Assembly: GCA_021108405.1 (NCBI GenBank)
Contig: JAIOQW010000196.1
Span: 1 to 32,258, forward strand
DNA from: Methanosarcinales archaeon
GTDB lineage: Archaea; Halobacteriota; Methanosarcinia; Methanosarcinales; Methanocomedenaceae
Length of the DNA stretch: 32,258 nt
Direction: 5' to 3'
Below are positions 7,826 through 15,468 of this stretch, piece by piece. The notes under the pieces were generated by a model, which was given only the letters and a program-made list of their open reading frames with translations, was not told where the DNA came from and ran no database searches. How positions within the stretch are numbered: position 1 is the stretch's first letter; every line of letters starts with the position of its first letter. Made by a program: the position numbers and the translations under genes.

Positions 7826-9121
7826 ATGTCAAATAGCATTGAAGAAATCATCACTGAATTTCATAAACAGGACATCCCGGAATTATTTAATAGAGAACTT
7901 ATCGTTCCTGCAGATATTGACAAAATAATTACCATAATCGGATTGAGAAGGGTTGGAAAGACATACTATCTATTTCATATCATCCAGGAGTTGCTTAACA
8001 AAGGACTGGAAAAAAAGAGGATTTTCTACATAAACTTTGAAGATGAGAGATTAGGCGGGATATCTGCTAAGGATCTATCCAGGATCATTGAGCTATACTA
8101 TAAAATAAATCCGGATGCCGGAACAATGTATCTATTCTTTGATGAGATCCAGGAGGTTGAGAACTGGGAAAAGTTCATCAGGCGGATTACACAACGTAAA
8201 GATGTCAGGATCTTTTTAACAGGTTCATCTTCAAAGCTATTATCCAGGGAAATTGCTACAAGTCTGAGGGGGAGAACAATATCATATAATCTCTTTCCAT
8301 TATCACTGAGGGAATTTCTTATAGCAGAGGGATTTAAACCTTACTTTCCGCTAATTGAATCCGAAAGAGGCAAGTTACAAAGATATTTGGATAAATATCT
8401 GACATATGGCGGTTTTCCTGAATTATTACACCATGAGAAAATAATAACATTAAAGATTTTAAAAGAATATCTTGATCTGATTATTTATAGAGATCTAATA
8501 GAACGATATGGTATAGTAAAGATCTCTGCTATGAAGTTTTTGATCCGGTCAATGACAAAAAATTTTGCAAGAGAGATGTCGGTAAGAAAACTTCATAATT
8601 TCTTTTTATCAGCAAATGTGTCACTCAGCAAGAACAAGGTATATGAGTATGTATCTTACCTTGAAGATATAAATTTTATTTTTCTTATCAGAAAGTACGG
8701 TAAGGGATCAAGGGAAGTTGAAGGAAGTATACCTAAGTTATATATCATTGATCTGGGATTTGTAACCTTATACGGTCTTGAGGATAAAGGAAGAAGAATA
8801 GAGAACCTTGTTGCAATAGAGTTGATCAGAAAAAAGTGTTATGTTAATCCACTGCTTGAGATATATCACTGGAAAAATCAAACAGGACTTGAGGTTGATT
8901 TTGTTATTGAAGAAGGACTGAAGATCAAGCAGTTGATCCAGGTCTGCTATGATATTGAAGATCCTGATACAAAACAGCGTGAATTAAAAGCACTGACCAG
9001 GGCGTCATCCGTACTTGATTGTAGTGATCTACTTGTAGTTACCTGGGATTATGAGGGAGAAGAGATGTTTAATGATATGAAGATTGTGTATAGGCCTCTT
9101 TGGAAGTGGCTCCTGGATTAG
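7826..9121 (+). CDS. AAA-type ATPase with DUF4143 C-terminal domain
   Basis: A 431-aa protein of the widespread archaeal/bacterial ATPase family with an AAA_14-type core and a DUF4143 domain. Walker A is GLRRVGKT at residues 39-46, Walker B is YLFFDEIQ at 102-109, and a sensor-like FLTGSSSKLLS lies at 130-140, followed by the typical SLRGRTISYNLFPLSLREF. The C-terminal part has the nuclease-like pattern NLVAIEL, then WKNQTGLEVDFVIEEG and IQVCYDIED. Members are often multi-copy and their biological role is poorly defined; association with defence or mobile DNA is suspected. The gene stands alone behind its own operator and TATA box. Confidence 0.88.
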   Translation: MSNSIEEIITEFHKQDIPELFNRELIVPADIDKIITIIGLRRVGKTYYLFHIIQELLNKGLEKKRIFYINFEDERLGGISAKDLSRIIELYYKINPDAGTMYLFFDEIQEVENWEKFIRRITQRKDVRIFLTGSSSKLLSREIATSLRGRTISYNLFPLSLREFLIAEGFKPYFPLIESERGKLQRYLDKYLTYGGFPELLHHEKIITLKILKEYLDLIIYRDLIERYGIVKISAMKFLIRSMTKNFAREMSVRKLHNFFLSANVSLSKNKVYEYVSYLEDINFIFLIRKYGKGSREVEGSIPKLYIIDLGFVTLYGLEDKGRRIENLVAIELIRKKCYVNPLLEIYHWKNQTGLEVDFVIEEGLKIKQLIQVCYDIEDPDTKQRELKALTRASSVLDCSDLLVVTWDYEGEEMFNDMKIVYRPLWKWLLD

Positions 9122-9170
9122 AAAAACCAGCTCATATTTTGTTCTCTACTTCGTCCCGATGACTATTTAA

Positions 9171-9186
9171 TACAATAATTATTGTA
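9171..9186. promoter_or_regulatory. 16-bp perfect palindrome upstream of the acyltransferase
   Basis: TACAATAATTATTGTA is a perfect palindrome in the 90-bp gap between the ATPase stop and the acyltransferase start, next to a TATA-like ACTATTTAATA at 9162-9172. It could be an operator. Its low complexity (only two G/C pairs) means chance is possible. Confidence 0.35.
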
Positions 9187-9210
9187 ATAAATGTGGGATG
9201 TCCTGGAAAT

Positions 9211-10509
9211 ATGTTTAAAAAAGAAATAGAAGGCAAACCAAGGATGTTGCTAAGACGACCAAATGAAAATGTGGTGATGTATGGTGTGCTTGAAACTATT
9301 ATTTCAAAAAATGTCTTAGAAAAATCAATTCTTTTTTTATCTGATAAGCACAAACTTCTGAATTGTCATATTGAAACTGACAAGGAAAATAAAGTTTGGT
9401 ATGTAATTGACAAAAATTTATTACCTGAAGTTAATACGTCCAAATCCAAAGACATAAATGAGATACTCATAAATGAACTTAAACACCGTTTTGATTTTGA
9501 AAAAGGCCCTTTGATTAGATTTACTTTGTTAAACCAAACAGAAACAACTATAATAATCAATTGTAATCATAGTATTTGCGATGGAATGTCTCTTATGTAT
9601 CTTTTTAAAGATGTTATAAAAATCTTATCAGGAGAGAAAATTGAGATAAAACAAAAAGTGCCTGTTTTTCTTGAACCTGATAATATTCCGCAAAGGCTGG
9701 GTAATCCAATTTCTAGATTTTTTATTAACTTAATAAATAGAAAGTGGAACAAGAAAACTATTAATTTTTCAAATCAAAAATATCAGGAAATGCATAATAA
9801 TTTCTGGAAAGAACACAAACCTCAAATTATTAATTTTAAATTTTCTAAAGAAGAAACAACAAATATTATTTCGCAATGCAAACAAAATAATATCACAGTT
9901 AATACAGGACTGGTTACTGCTTTCTTATATGTGGAAAAAAAACTGTTTAAACAAAAGGAGTATTCAAACAAAGTTTTAATCACTGATGACCTAAGAGCTC
10001 ATCTTAAAAACCAACCTGGTGAAAGTATTGGCTATTTTGCTTCAGCTGTAAGACCTAACCTAAAATATATTGAGAGAAAGACTTTCTGGGAAAACTCACA
10101 AATATTCCAAAAAAAAATTAAACGGCTTTTAGAAAAAGATCTTTTCGCCAGTCAAACGATTGATCTATTCACTCCAAAATTTTTGGATACGATTATATTA
10201 AATATTTTTGGACAAAGAGAGGATAAGCTAGCTAAGATATTGATAAAGAAAGCAGGAATGGATAAAATAAATTCAACATTTGCTATTGCAAATTTAGGAC
10301 TAATAAAAATGTCTACTAATTTAGAGAAGTTTAAAATAAGATCATTATTTGGTCCGGTAGTACTTTCTGAAACGGTGGAAAAATACCTGGGTGTTCTAAC
10401 AATTAACAATGAACTACATTTTTCAATATGTTTTGAAGAAAATCTTGTTAATCAAGAATCAATATTTAAAATGAAAAAATTGATATTACAAATATTCAAT
10501 GATAATTGA
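9211..10509 (+). CDS. Condensation-domain / PapA-type acyltransferase-like protein
   Basis: A protein of about 432 aa from the chloramphenicol-acetyltransferase-like superfamily that includes NRPS condensation domains, alcohol acetyltransferases and PapA acyltransferases. The catalytic HXXXDG is present as HSICDG (His120 to Gly125 from this start), preceded by a beta strand TTIIINCN. DDLRAHL in the second half matches the structural (D/N)LRP-type motif, and FGPVVLSE near the end is typical. It is stand-alone, with no adenylation or carrier domain, so it probably makes an ester or amide on a small molecule or lipid. An alternative GTG start lies at 9193; neither start has a strong ribosome binding site. 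It opens an AT-rich block of foreign appearance. Confidence 0.75.
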   Translation: MFKKEIEGKPRMLLRRPNENVVMYGVLETIISKNVLEKSILFLSDKHKLLNCHIETDKENKVWYVIDKNLLPEVNTSKSKDINEILINELKHRFDFEKGPLIRFTLLNQTETTIIINCNHSICDGMSLMYLFKDVIKILSGEKIEIKQKVPVFLEPDNIPQRLGNPISRFFINLINRKWNKKTINFSNQKYQEMHNNFWKEHKPQIINFKFSKEETTNIISQCKQNNITVNTGLVTAFLYVEKKLFKQKEYSNKVLITDDLRAHLKNQPGESIGYFASAVRPNLKYIERKTFWENSQIFQKKIKRLLEKDLFASQTIDLFTPKFLDTIILNIFGQREDKLAKILIKKAGMDKINSTFAIANLGLIKMSTNLEKFKIRSLFGPVVLSETVEKYLGVLTINNELHFSICFEENLVNQESIFKMKKLILQIFNDN

Positions 10510-10606
10510 ACGAGCAACGATTGGTGATGCACAGGAAATACTTACTCTTCAGAAATTGGCCTATCAAAGTGAGGCTGAAATTTATATACAGATGAAGCGG
10601 AGATGA
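10499..10606 (+). pseudogene. Truncated GNAT acetyltransferase N-terminus
   Basis: A 35-codon frame that begins MIIERATIGDAQEILTLQKL, the typical first strand and helix of GNAT N-acetyltransferases, then ends at a TGA. The remaining roughly 120 residues, including the acetyl-CoA loop, are missing. It overlaps the acyltransferase by 11 bp at its start and the next gene by 4 bp (ATGA) at its end, so a deletion seems to have removed the body of a gene that was already coupled to its neighbours. Confidence 0.65.
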
Positions 10607-11325
10607 ATACAATGGATCATAAAACTAATTGTTTAATTTGCGGTCATGAATTAGTTTATAAAGACAGATCTGATAAATTAGAATGCTATTTTTGTAAGAA
10701 GATTTACGAGTCAAATGTGAAATGCGTGAATGGACATTTCATTTGTGATAGTTGCCATAGTTTACCGGCAAACGAGTTAATAAAGCAGTTCTGTATTAAT
10801 AGTAAATTAGAAGACCCTATCGAAATGGCTTTAATTTTAATGAGAAACCAGAAGATTAGAATGCACGGGCCAGAACATCACTTCCTGGTGCCTGCGGTTC
10901 TGCTCGTTTCTTATTACAATCTTAAAAATGATACTGAGAAAAAGGTGGAAAAGATAAAAGAAGCAGAAAAAAGAGCTAAAAATCTCTTGGGAGGGTTTTG
11001 CGGATATTATGGCGCTTGTGCTGCTGGCATTGGAACTGGTGTTTTTATCAGTTTGATTACCGAGGCTACCCCTTTATCTAAACATGAGTGGAAATTAAGT
11101 AATATGATGACTTCAAAGAGTTTACTTTCTATAGCAAATGTAGGCGGACCAAGATGTTGTAAAAGAAATACATTTTTAGCAATAACTGAAGCAGTGAATT
11201 TTTTAATTGAAAACTTCGGAATAACAATGAATATCAACAAAAATTTAAAGTGTGAGTTTAATTCTTTAAACAAAGAATGCTTGAAAGATGAATGTCCGTA
11301 TTTTTATAGTATATTAGAAAAATAA
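10603..11325 (+). CDS. DUF5714 domain protein with N-terminal cysteine-rich (metal-binding) region
   Basis: A 240-aa protein. The first 51 residues carry zinc-ribbon-like cysteines (Cys10, Cys13, Cys28, Cys31, Cys41, Cys48, Cys51). The rest matches my memory of the DUF5714 family: MHGPEHHFLVPAVLL, then GGFCGYYGACAAGIGTGVF, ATPLSKHEW and VGGPRCCKRNTFLA. The conserved Cys and His suggest metal or redox-cofactor binding, but the biochemical role is not established as far as I know. The start ATG overlaps the GNAT remnant stop. Confidence 0.75.
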   Translation: MNTMDHKTNCLICGHELVYKDRSDKLECYFCKKIYESNVKCVNGHFICDSCHSLPANELIKQFCINSKLEDPIEMALILMRNQKIRMHGPEHHFLVPAVLLVSYYNLKNDTEKKVEKIKEAEKRAKNLLGGFCGYYGACAAGIGTGVFISLITEATPLSKHEWKLSNMMTSKSLLSIANVGGPRCCKRNTFLAITEAVNFLIENFGITMNINKNLKCEFNSLNKECLKDECPYFYSILEK

Positions 11326-11343
11326 CAAAAAGATTGTATTAAT

Positions 11344-11610
11344 ATGACAGAAATTAGAACAGCTATAGATATCATTGACAATCAAATTGTTAAATTAATT
11401 GCCAGTCGTTCAAAATATGTAAAAGAGGCTGCAAAGTTTAAAAAGGATGAAAAAGCTGTAACAGATTCAAATAGAGTGCAAAAAGTTATTAATTCCAAAA
11501 AAGAATTAGCAGAAAAGTATGGTGCATCTCCGGAATTAATTGAGAAAATATATAAAATGATGATTGATTTTTTTGTAAATGAAGAAATGAAAGAATGGAA
11601 ATCAAAGTAG
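11344..11610 (+). CDS. Chorismate mutase type II-like (AroQ/PchB family) protein
   Basis: An 88-aa all-helical protein of the AroQ-class chorismate mutase fold, which rearranges chorismate to prephenate; PchB-type members remove pyruvate from isochorismate. Visible signature: IDIIDNQIVKLIASRSKYV in helix 1 (Arg22 as substrate-binding residue), AAKFKK with lysine, then SNRVQKVI and PELIEKIYKMMIDFFVNEE. The stand-alone form and YVKEAAKFK are closer to PchB-like or secondary-metabolism mutases than to housekeeping bifunctional enzymes. It follows the DUF5714 gene by 18 bp. Which of the two reactions it performs cannot be decided here. Confidence 0.8.
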   Translation: MTEIRTAIDIIDNQIVKLIASRSKYVKEAAKFKKDEKAVTDSNRVQKVINSKKELAEKYGASPELIEKIYKMMIDFFVNEEMKEWKSK

Positions 11611-11631
11611 CTTTTTGGATATCAACAACCA

Positions 11632-12120
11632 ATGATGGAAATGCGACCTATGGAAAAGAAAATTAAAATTGGGTTAATTACTTTATTCATTGGAATTATC
11701 GTTATTGGTGGATATTTTATCCTAAGCAATCAGCTAAAAATTTCAAAAGAAGAATTTGGAATTTATCTCTTGGAAAATGATGAATTAGTGATATCAGATA
11801 GAGATATTATATCGTACAATAAAAGTTCTCATGAAATCAAACTTACTGAAGAAGGAGTTAGAAAAATTAAAACACTGGATTTATATCATAAACTTTTTAC
11901 AATCAAATTAAATGGTAAAGAGATTTATAATGGATCATTTTGGACTGGTCTTTCTTCTTTATCTTATCCGGGAATAGTGATAATGGATGTTTCGCGTATT
12001 CAAGATAGTATAGTAATAGAAGCAGGTTATCCCTCCCAGGAGTTTTTTAAAGGTATGGACCCAAGAAATAATTCTGAAATATTTGATTATTTTCAAAAAG
12101 TTGGAAAATTAATCCAATGA
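11632..12120 (+). CDS. Membrane-anchored protein, unknown function
   Basis: A 162-aa protein with one N-terminal hydrophobic helix (about residues 12-31, KIGLITLFIGIIVIGGYFIL) and an extracytoplasmic domain of about 130 residues. That domain contains the pattern YLLENDELVISDRDIISYNK, then KLFTIKLNGKEIYNGSFWTG. ATG codons at 11632, 11635, 11644 and 11650 are possible; the last gives MEKKIKIG directly before the helix and seems natural. It is AT-rich like its neighbours. I recognise similar hypothetical proteins in bacteria and archaea but no function. Confidence 0.65.
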   Translation: MMEMRPMEKKIKIGLITLFIGIIVIGGYFILSNQLKISKEEFGIYLLENDELVISDRDIISYNKSSHEIKLTEEGVRKIKTLDLYHKLFTIKLNGKEIYNGSFWTGLSSLSYPGIVIMDVSRIQDSIVIEAGYPSQEFFKGMDPRNNSEIFDYFQKVGKLIQ

Positions 12121-12131
12121 GAAAATTAGAA

Positions 12132-12198
12132 CCCCACAACTCTTCGCCACTTTGTGGCTTGAAAGTATATACGAACGCAGATATACCCGAGTTGTGTG
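12132..12198 (+). repeat. Cloverleaf-like inverted repeat, attC-type recombination site candidate
   Basis: CACAACTC (12135-12142) pairs with GAGTTGTG (12189-12196). Inside this stem are two perfect hairpins: GCCAC/GTGGC (12146-12150 with 12154-12158) and GTATAT/ATATAC (12165-12170 with 12181-12186). The ends read CCACAAC and GTTGTGTG, close to the inverse core sites of integron attC elements (RYYYAAC and GTTRRRY). Size (about 67 bp) and position, between two short genes of different origin, fit an attC site. A tRNA is excluded by the absence of T-loop bases. Confidence 0.5.
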
Positions 12199-12228
12199 AA
12201 AGAGCAAGTCAGGACATGGAGAAATAAA

Positions 12229-12990
12229 ATGAAACAATGGTATGAAACACTATTTGAAGACTATGGTAAAAAATATGATAATGAAAACTTTACACAAGGC
12301 ACAATTGGTGAGTGTGATTTCATCGAAAAAGAAATTAATTATGATAAATCGCTAAGAATTATTGATATAGGATGTGGAACTGGCAGACACTCGATCGAAT
12401 TAACAGAAAGGGGATACAAGGTTATTGGAATTGATTTGTCAGAATCACAATTGGAGCAAGCAAAAGTAAAAGCAAAAGCTCAAAACCTGCAAATAGATTT
12501 TCAGAAACATGATGCAAGGAATTTGCCATTTAAGAATGAATTTGATTTGGCAATAATGCTTTGTGAAGGAGCATTTCCATTAATGGAAACAGATGAAATG
12601 AATTATGAAATATTAAAAAATGCTGCAAAGTCTTTAAAGAATTCTGGCAAGCTGATTTTTACAACACTAAATGGATTATTTCCACTATATCATTCAGTTG
12701 AAGAATTTTGCGCATCAACAACGGAAGAAGAGAATGCGACCTATAGAAGTAATACTTTTGATTTAATGACTTTCCGAGATCACAATATTACCACAGTAGA
12801 AGATGATTTTGGGAATAAGAAGGAATTGGAATGTAATGAAAGATATTATGTACCATCTGAAATTACATGGTTATTAAAAACATTAGGCTTTAAAAAGATT
12901 GATATTTATGGAGCAAAACTTGGAACTATTTCAAGGAATGATAAACTTACCACTGAAGATTTTGAAATGTTGGTTATTGCTGAAAAATAA
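12229..12990 (+). CDS. Class I SAM-dependent methyltransferase
   Basis: A 253-aa cytoplasmic methyltransferase with a standard Rossmann fold. SAM-binding motif I is IIDIGCGTGRHSIEL (about residues 44-58), motif II gives VIGIDLSESQLEQAK with the ribose-binding Asp, and DARNLPF and LAIMLCEGAFPLM follow as motifs III and IV. The start at 12229 has TGGAGA as ribosome binding site; an upstream GTG at 12196 falls inside the inverted-repeat element and is unlikely. The substrate is unknown. The gene is alone between two attC-like elements (12132-12198 and 13001-13088), the layout of a single-gene integron cassette. Confidence 0.85.
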   Translation: MKQWYETLFEDYGKKYDNENFTQGTIGECDFIEKEINYDKSLRIIDIGCGTGRHSIELTERGYKVIGIDLSESQLEQAKVKAKAQNLQIDFQKHDARNLPFKNEFDLAIMLCEGAFPLMETDEMNYEILKNAAKSLKNSGKLIFTTLNGLFPLYHSVEEFCASTTEEENATYRSNTFDLMTFRDHNITTVEDDFGNKKELECNERYYVPSEITWLLKTLGFKKIDIYGAKLGTISRNDKLTTEDFEMLVIAEK

Positions 12991-13000
12991 TGGCTCGCTC

Positions 13001-13088
13001 CATCGTACAATAGCGGCTACACGACTCCGCTTCGTTAAGATTGGTTCTTGCTGGTCACCAATTTCGTGTAGCTGCAAAACGTTATATG
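13001..13088 (+). repeat. Second attC-like inverted repeat
   Basis: GCGGCTACACGA (13013-13024) pairs with TCGTGTAGCTGC (13064-13075), 12 bp with a single G-T wobble. Within the loop ATTGGT (13040-13045) pairs with ACCAAT (13057-13062). The element ends AAAACGTTATATG, where GTTATATG mirrors GTTGTGTG in the element at 12198; the left end is less well conserved. Similar structures separate gene cassettes in chromosomal integrons. It follows the methyltransferase stop by 10 bp. Confidence 0.5.
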
Positions 13089-13122
13089 AAATTAATTATG
13101 AGTTAATCTACAAGGAATAACT

Positions 13123-14295
13123 ATGAAACAAAATATCAATAACAGGTTTACCTTTCCGGTCGGATATCATAAATTTCATAGAAAACAACTTTATAATTTT
13201 CAACTAAATCGTTGGTATTCTCTAGGATATTTGCCATATGAAGACCTGCAAGAGTTAGGCAAGAAAATATCAAATTTCAAATCGTGGAATACTGAAATGA
13301 AAAGCTTTGCTGAAAATGCCCTTAATCAAGGAAAATTATTAGAAGCAGCGTTTTATTTTCGTGCCGTTGAATTCTACACATTTCCTGGTGATAATGAAAA
13401 GGAGATTCTTTATGATAAATTTTCCGAGTTATTCTACAAATCTCTTAAAAACGATAATATTGAAAAACATAAAATCCCTTATGACACTTCATTTTTACAT
13501 GTAATTCGTAGACCACCAACCGATATTGAAAATAATAAAGGAACAATATTGTTACATGGTGGATTTGATTCGTTTATAGAAGAATTCTATTCAATGATGA
13601 AATATTTTTCAGAAAATGGTTATGAGGTGATTGGTTTCGATGGACCAGGACAAGGGGCAACTCTTAAAAAATATGGAATTGCTTTTGACTATCAGTGGGA
13701 GAAACCAACAAAAGCGATTTTGGATTATTTTAAACTTGAAGATGTTACACTGATAGGCTTATCAATGGGAGGCTGGTTATGTCTAAGAGCCTCAGCTTTT
13801 GAAAACCGCATAAAACATGTAATTGCTTCAGGAAATGCTTATGATTATTATAAAATACCACCGGCTATTGCCAGATGGTTAATGAATTTCTTCAATGCAA
13901 AGCTTAAAGACTACTCCAACAAAATAGCTCTTAAAAACATAAAAAAAGGCGGAATGGATGGATGGAAAATGAGCAACCTTATGTATATAACGAAAATTGA
14001 TGTTCCAATGTCTGCTTTCGATTACGCAATGCAAATGAATGAAAAAAATCTTCATTCGGAATTAGTGAATCAGGACGTTTTAATTTTAACCGGTCGAAAT
14101 GATCATTTTATCCCTTATAAACTGCATGATAAACAAATTAAACTCCTATCAAATGCAAAATCTTTGACTGATATTATTTTTACCAAAGAAACACAAGCCC
14201 ACAATCATTGCCAGATTGGAAATATCGGATTAGTTCTTGATACTATGCTTAAGTGGGTTGAAGAAAGAAATAGAAAGTTATCAAAAAAGGTATGA
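13123..14295 (+). CDS. Alpha/beta hydrolase with long N-terminal helical region
   Basis: A 390-aa hydrolase. Residues 1-135 are mostly helical and contain a TPR-like ALNQGKLLEAAFYFRAVEFY. The hydrolase fold follows: oxyanion-hole motif LLHGGFDSF (143-151), DGPGQG, nucleophile elbow GLSMGG with Ser214, acid Asp327 in TGRNDHFIP, and a histidine at 360 or 362 in AHNHCQIGN. These make a complete catalytic triad. Similar enzymes are esterases or C-C hydrolases; the substrate is unknown. Ribosome binding site AAGGAA (13111-13116). Its 3' end overlaps a DUF3795 remnant in another frame, so the last residues may be altered by a rearrangement. Confidence 0.85.
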   Translation: MKQNINNRFTFPVGYHKFHRKQLYNFQLNRWYSLGYLPYEDLQELGKKISNFKSWNTEMKSFAENALNQGKLLEAAFYFRAVEFYTFPGDNEKEILYDKFSELFYKSLKNDNIEKHKIPYDTSFLHVIRRPPTDIENNKGTILLHGGFDSFIEEFYSMMKYFSENGYEVIGFDGPGQGATLKKYGIAFDYQWEKPTKAILDYFKLEDVTLIGLSMGGWLCLRASAFENRIKHVIASGNAYDYYKIPPAIARWLMNFFNAKLKDYSNKIALKNIKKGGMDGWKMSNLMYITKIDVPMSAFDYAMQMNEKNLHSELVNQDVLILTGRNDHFIPYKLHDKQIKLLSNAKSLTDIIFTKETQAHNHCQIGNIGLVLDTMLKWVEERNRKLSKKV

Positions 14296-14449
14296 GGTTA
14301 GTCTTGTAGAAAATAGTAGGTTAGTTAAAGAAAAAAGATTTGAGTTATTTTTTCAAAGAGAAAGGTTACATTGGACGTGTACGGAATGTAATGGCATCAT
14401 TTCTCTTCATGATAAAGAATGTACGGAATGTGATAAGGAAAGTGTTTGA
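14261..14449 (+). pseudogene. C-terminal remnant of a DUF3795-like zinc-binding protein
   Basis: In the frame overlapping the hydrolase end, KEIESYQKRYEVSLVEN is followed by RLHWTCTECNGIISLHD and CTECDK. This corresponds to the C-terminal part of DUF3795-type proteins (helix, then a CXXC...CXXC ribbon). The N-terminal cysteine-rich half is missing and no suitable start exists. The join lies close to 14260, inside the hydrolase coding region, which marks a rearrangement point. Confidence 0.55.
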
Positions 14450-14505
14450 TCCAGACTTATCAACAGTTAGTAAAAATTAACCAATACAAAAAACATATAC
14501 GATCT

Positions 14506-14550
14506 GGTATATATACCTCTTAATGGTATAATAATCAACATTCAGGGAGG
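14506..14550 (+). promoter_or_regulatory. Promoter area of the decayed S9 peptidase gene
   Basis: A perfect 12-bp palindrome GGTATATATACC (14506-14517) contains a TATA-like core, a second TATA-like GGTATAATAATC follows at 14525-14536, and a strong ribosome binding site CAGGGAGGA ends near 14551, 8 bp before the ATG at 14559. The signals look intact although the gene is broken. Confidence 0.45.
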
Positions 14551-14558
14551 AATACGGA

Positions 14559-15276
14559 ATGAAAAGGTTTTCAATATTAGTCCTTATAATCATCATGCTG
14601 CTGGCATCTGGTTGCATCAGCGATGAAAATGCTGCAACATAAGAGTTATCTGATAGTATAAGTCAGATGAACGGGACATCCATTATCCCACGCGAACTCC
14701 TATTTGGAAATCCGGACAAGACCACAGCCCTTCTCAGCCCTGATGGAACCCGGATCAGCTACATTGTGGGGTATGACCAGTACTCCCGAGATGTTTGTCT
14801 GCGGTGTGGATATCGTAGGTCCGTCAAACCTTACTTCATTATTTGAGACGATCCTACCATACTGGCAGCCGTATATCGAAATGTCTGCAGCACGTATGGG
14901 CGATCCCAGAATTCAAGAAGGAAGAGCTTTCCTCGCTACGCGATCCCCACTTACCTATGTGGACCGGATCCAAAAGCCACTCCTGATCGGCCAGGGTGCA
15001 AATGACCCGCGTGTCAAACAGGCAGAGTCAGACCAGATCGTTCAGGCAATGCAGGATAAGAATATCCCTGTGATATATATACTATATCCGGATGAGGGGC
15101 ACGGTTTCTCCAGGCCCGAGAATAGACTGTCGTTCTATGCCGTAACCGAGGCATTCCTCACCGAGCATCTGGGCGGGGAATATGAACCTATTGGTGATGA
15201 TTTCGAAGGTTCGAGTATAACTGTTTTGGTGGGTGCAGAAGATGTAATAGGACTTTCAGAGGTACTGGCCGGGTAG
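14559..15276 (+). pseudogene. S9-family (prolyl oligopeptidase-type) peptidase, internally deleted
   Basis: The gene starts with a lipoprotein signal (LLASGC lipobox, Cys19) and stops at TAA 14640-14642. The same frame then continues with IIPRELLFGNPDK and LLSPDGTRISYI, the usual N-terminus of exported S9 peptidases. At about 14760 the sequence jumps, with a frame change, into the catalytic domain: ATLWGMTSTPEMFVCGVD, then PLLIGQGANDPRV (catalytic Asp) and YPDEGHGFSRPENR (catalytic His). The beta-propeller and the GXSXGG nucleophile region are missing. Premature stop, large deletion and frameshift together make it non-functional. A shorter product from 14704 is possible but would lack the nucleophile. 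Confidence 0.85.
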
Positions 15277-15321
15277 CTGAGAATTGATTATATTGCTCCC
15301 AAAAGCATCAGGAATTGTAAG

Positions 15322-15401
15322 GACTTTAAAGGATTCTGCAATTCTGCTTCTATTGAACAGGTGAGTGAACTTGATTCCGTGCTGACTCCAGGTCGTTATT
15401 A
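15322..15401 (+). pseudogene. HsdM C-terminal fragment
   Basis: The frame reads DFKGFCNSASIEQ then SVLTPGRYY. It matches GFCKSASIERLRELDYVLTPGRY near the C-terminus of the HsdM at 29786 (compared as motifs GFC.SASIE and VLTPGRY), also clearly at the DNA level. It is an isolated piece with no start. Together with the fragment at 28117 it flanks the transporter region. Confidence 0.75.
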
Positions 15402-15408
15402 TAAAATA

Positions 15409-15444
15409 TCGAATCCATATAAAATTTCATTGATATGGATTCGA
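15409..15444 (-). terminator. Hairpin at the end of the minus-strand transporter operon
   Basis: TCGAATCCATAT (15409-15420) and ATATGGATTCGA (15433-15444) form a perfect 12-bp inverted repeat with a 12-nt loop, 25 bp beyond the binding-protein stop codon. Read on the minus strand it is followed by T-rich sequence (ATTTTATAAT). It is a good candidate for transcript end or 3'-end stabilisation. Confidence 0.55.
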
Positions 15445-15468
15445 AAATTTAACTGCAAGTGTAGGGCA

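Noticed and set aside
12132-12198. tRNA-like cloverleaf
   Set aside because: There is an outer stem with inner hairpins, but no GTTCRA T-loop, no 7-bp acceptor plus anticodon arrangement and no CCA-type end. It fits attC geometry better.
12196-12228. Upstream GTG start for the methyltransferase
   Set aside because: The GTG lies in the right arm of the inverted repeat and has no ribosome binding site, while ATG at 12229 has TGGAGA at proper spacing.
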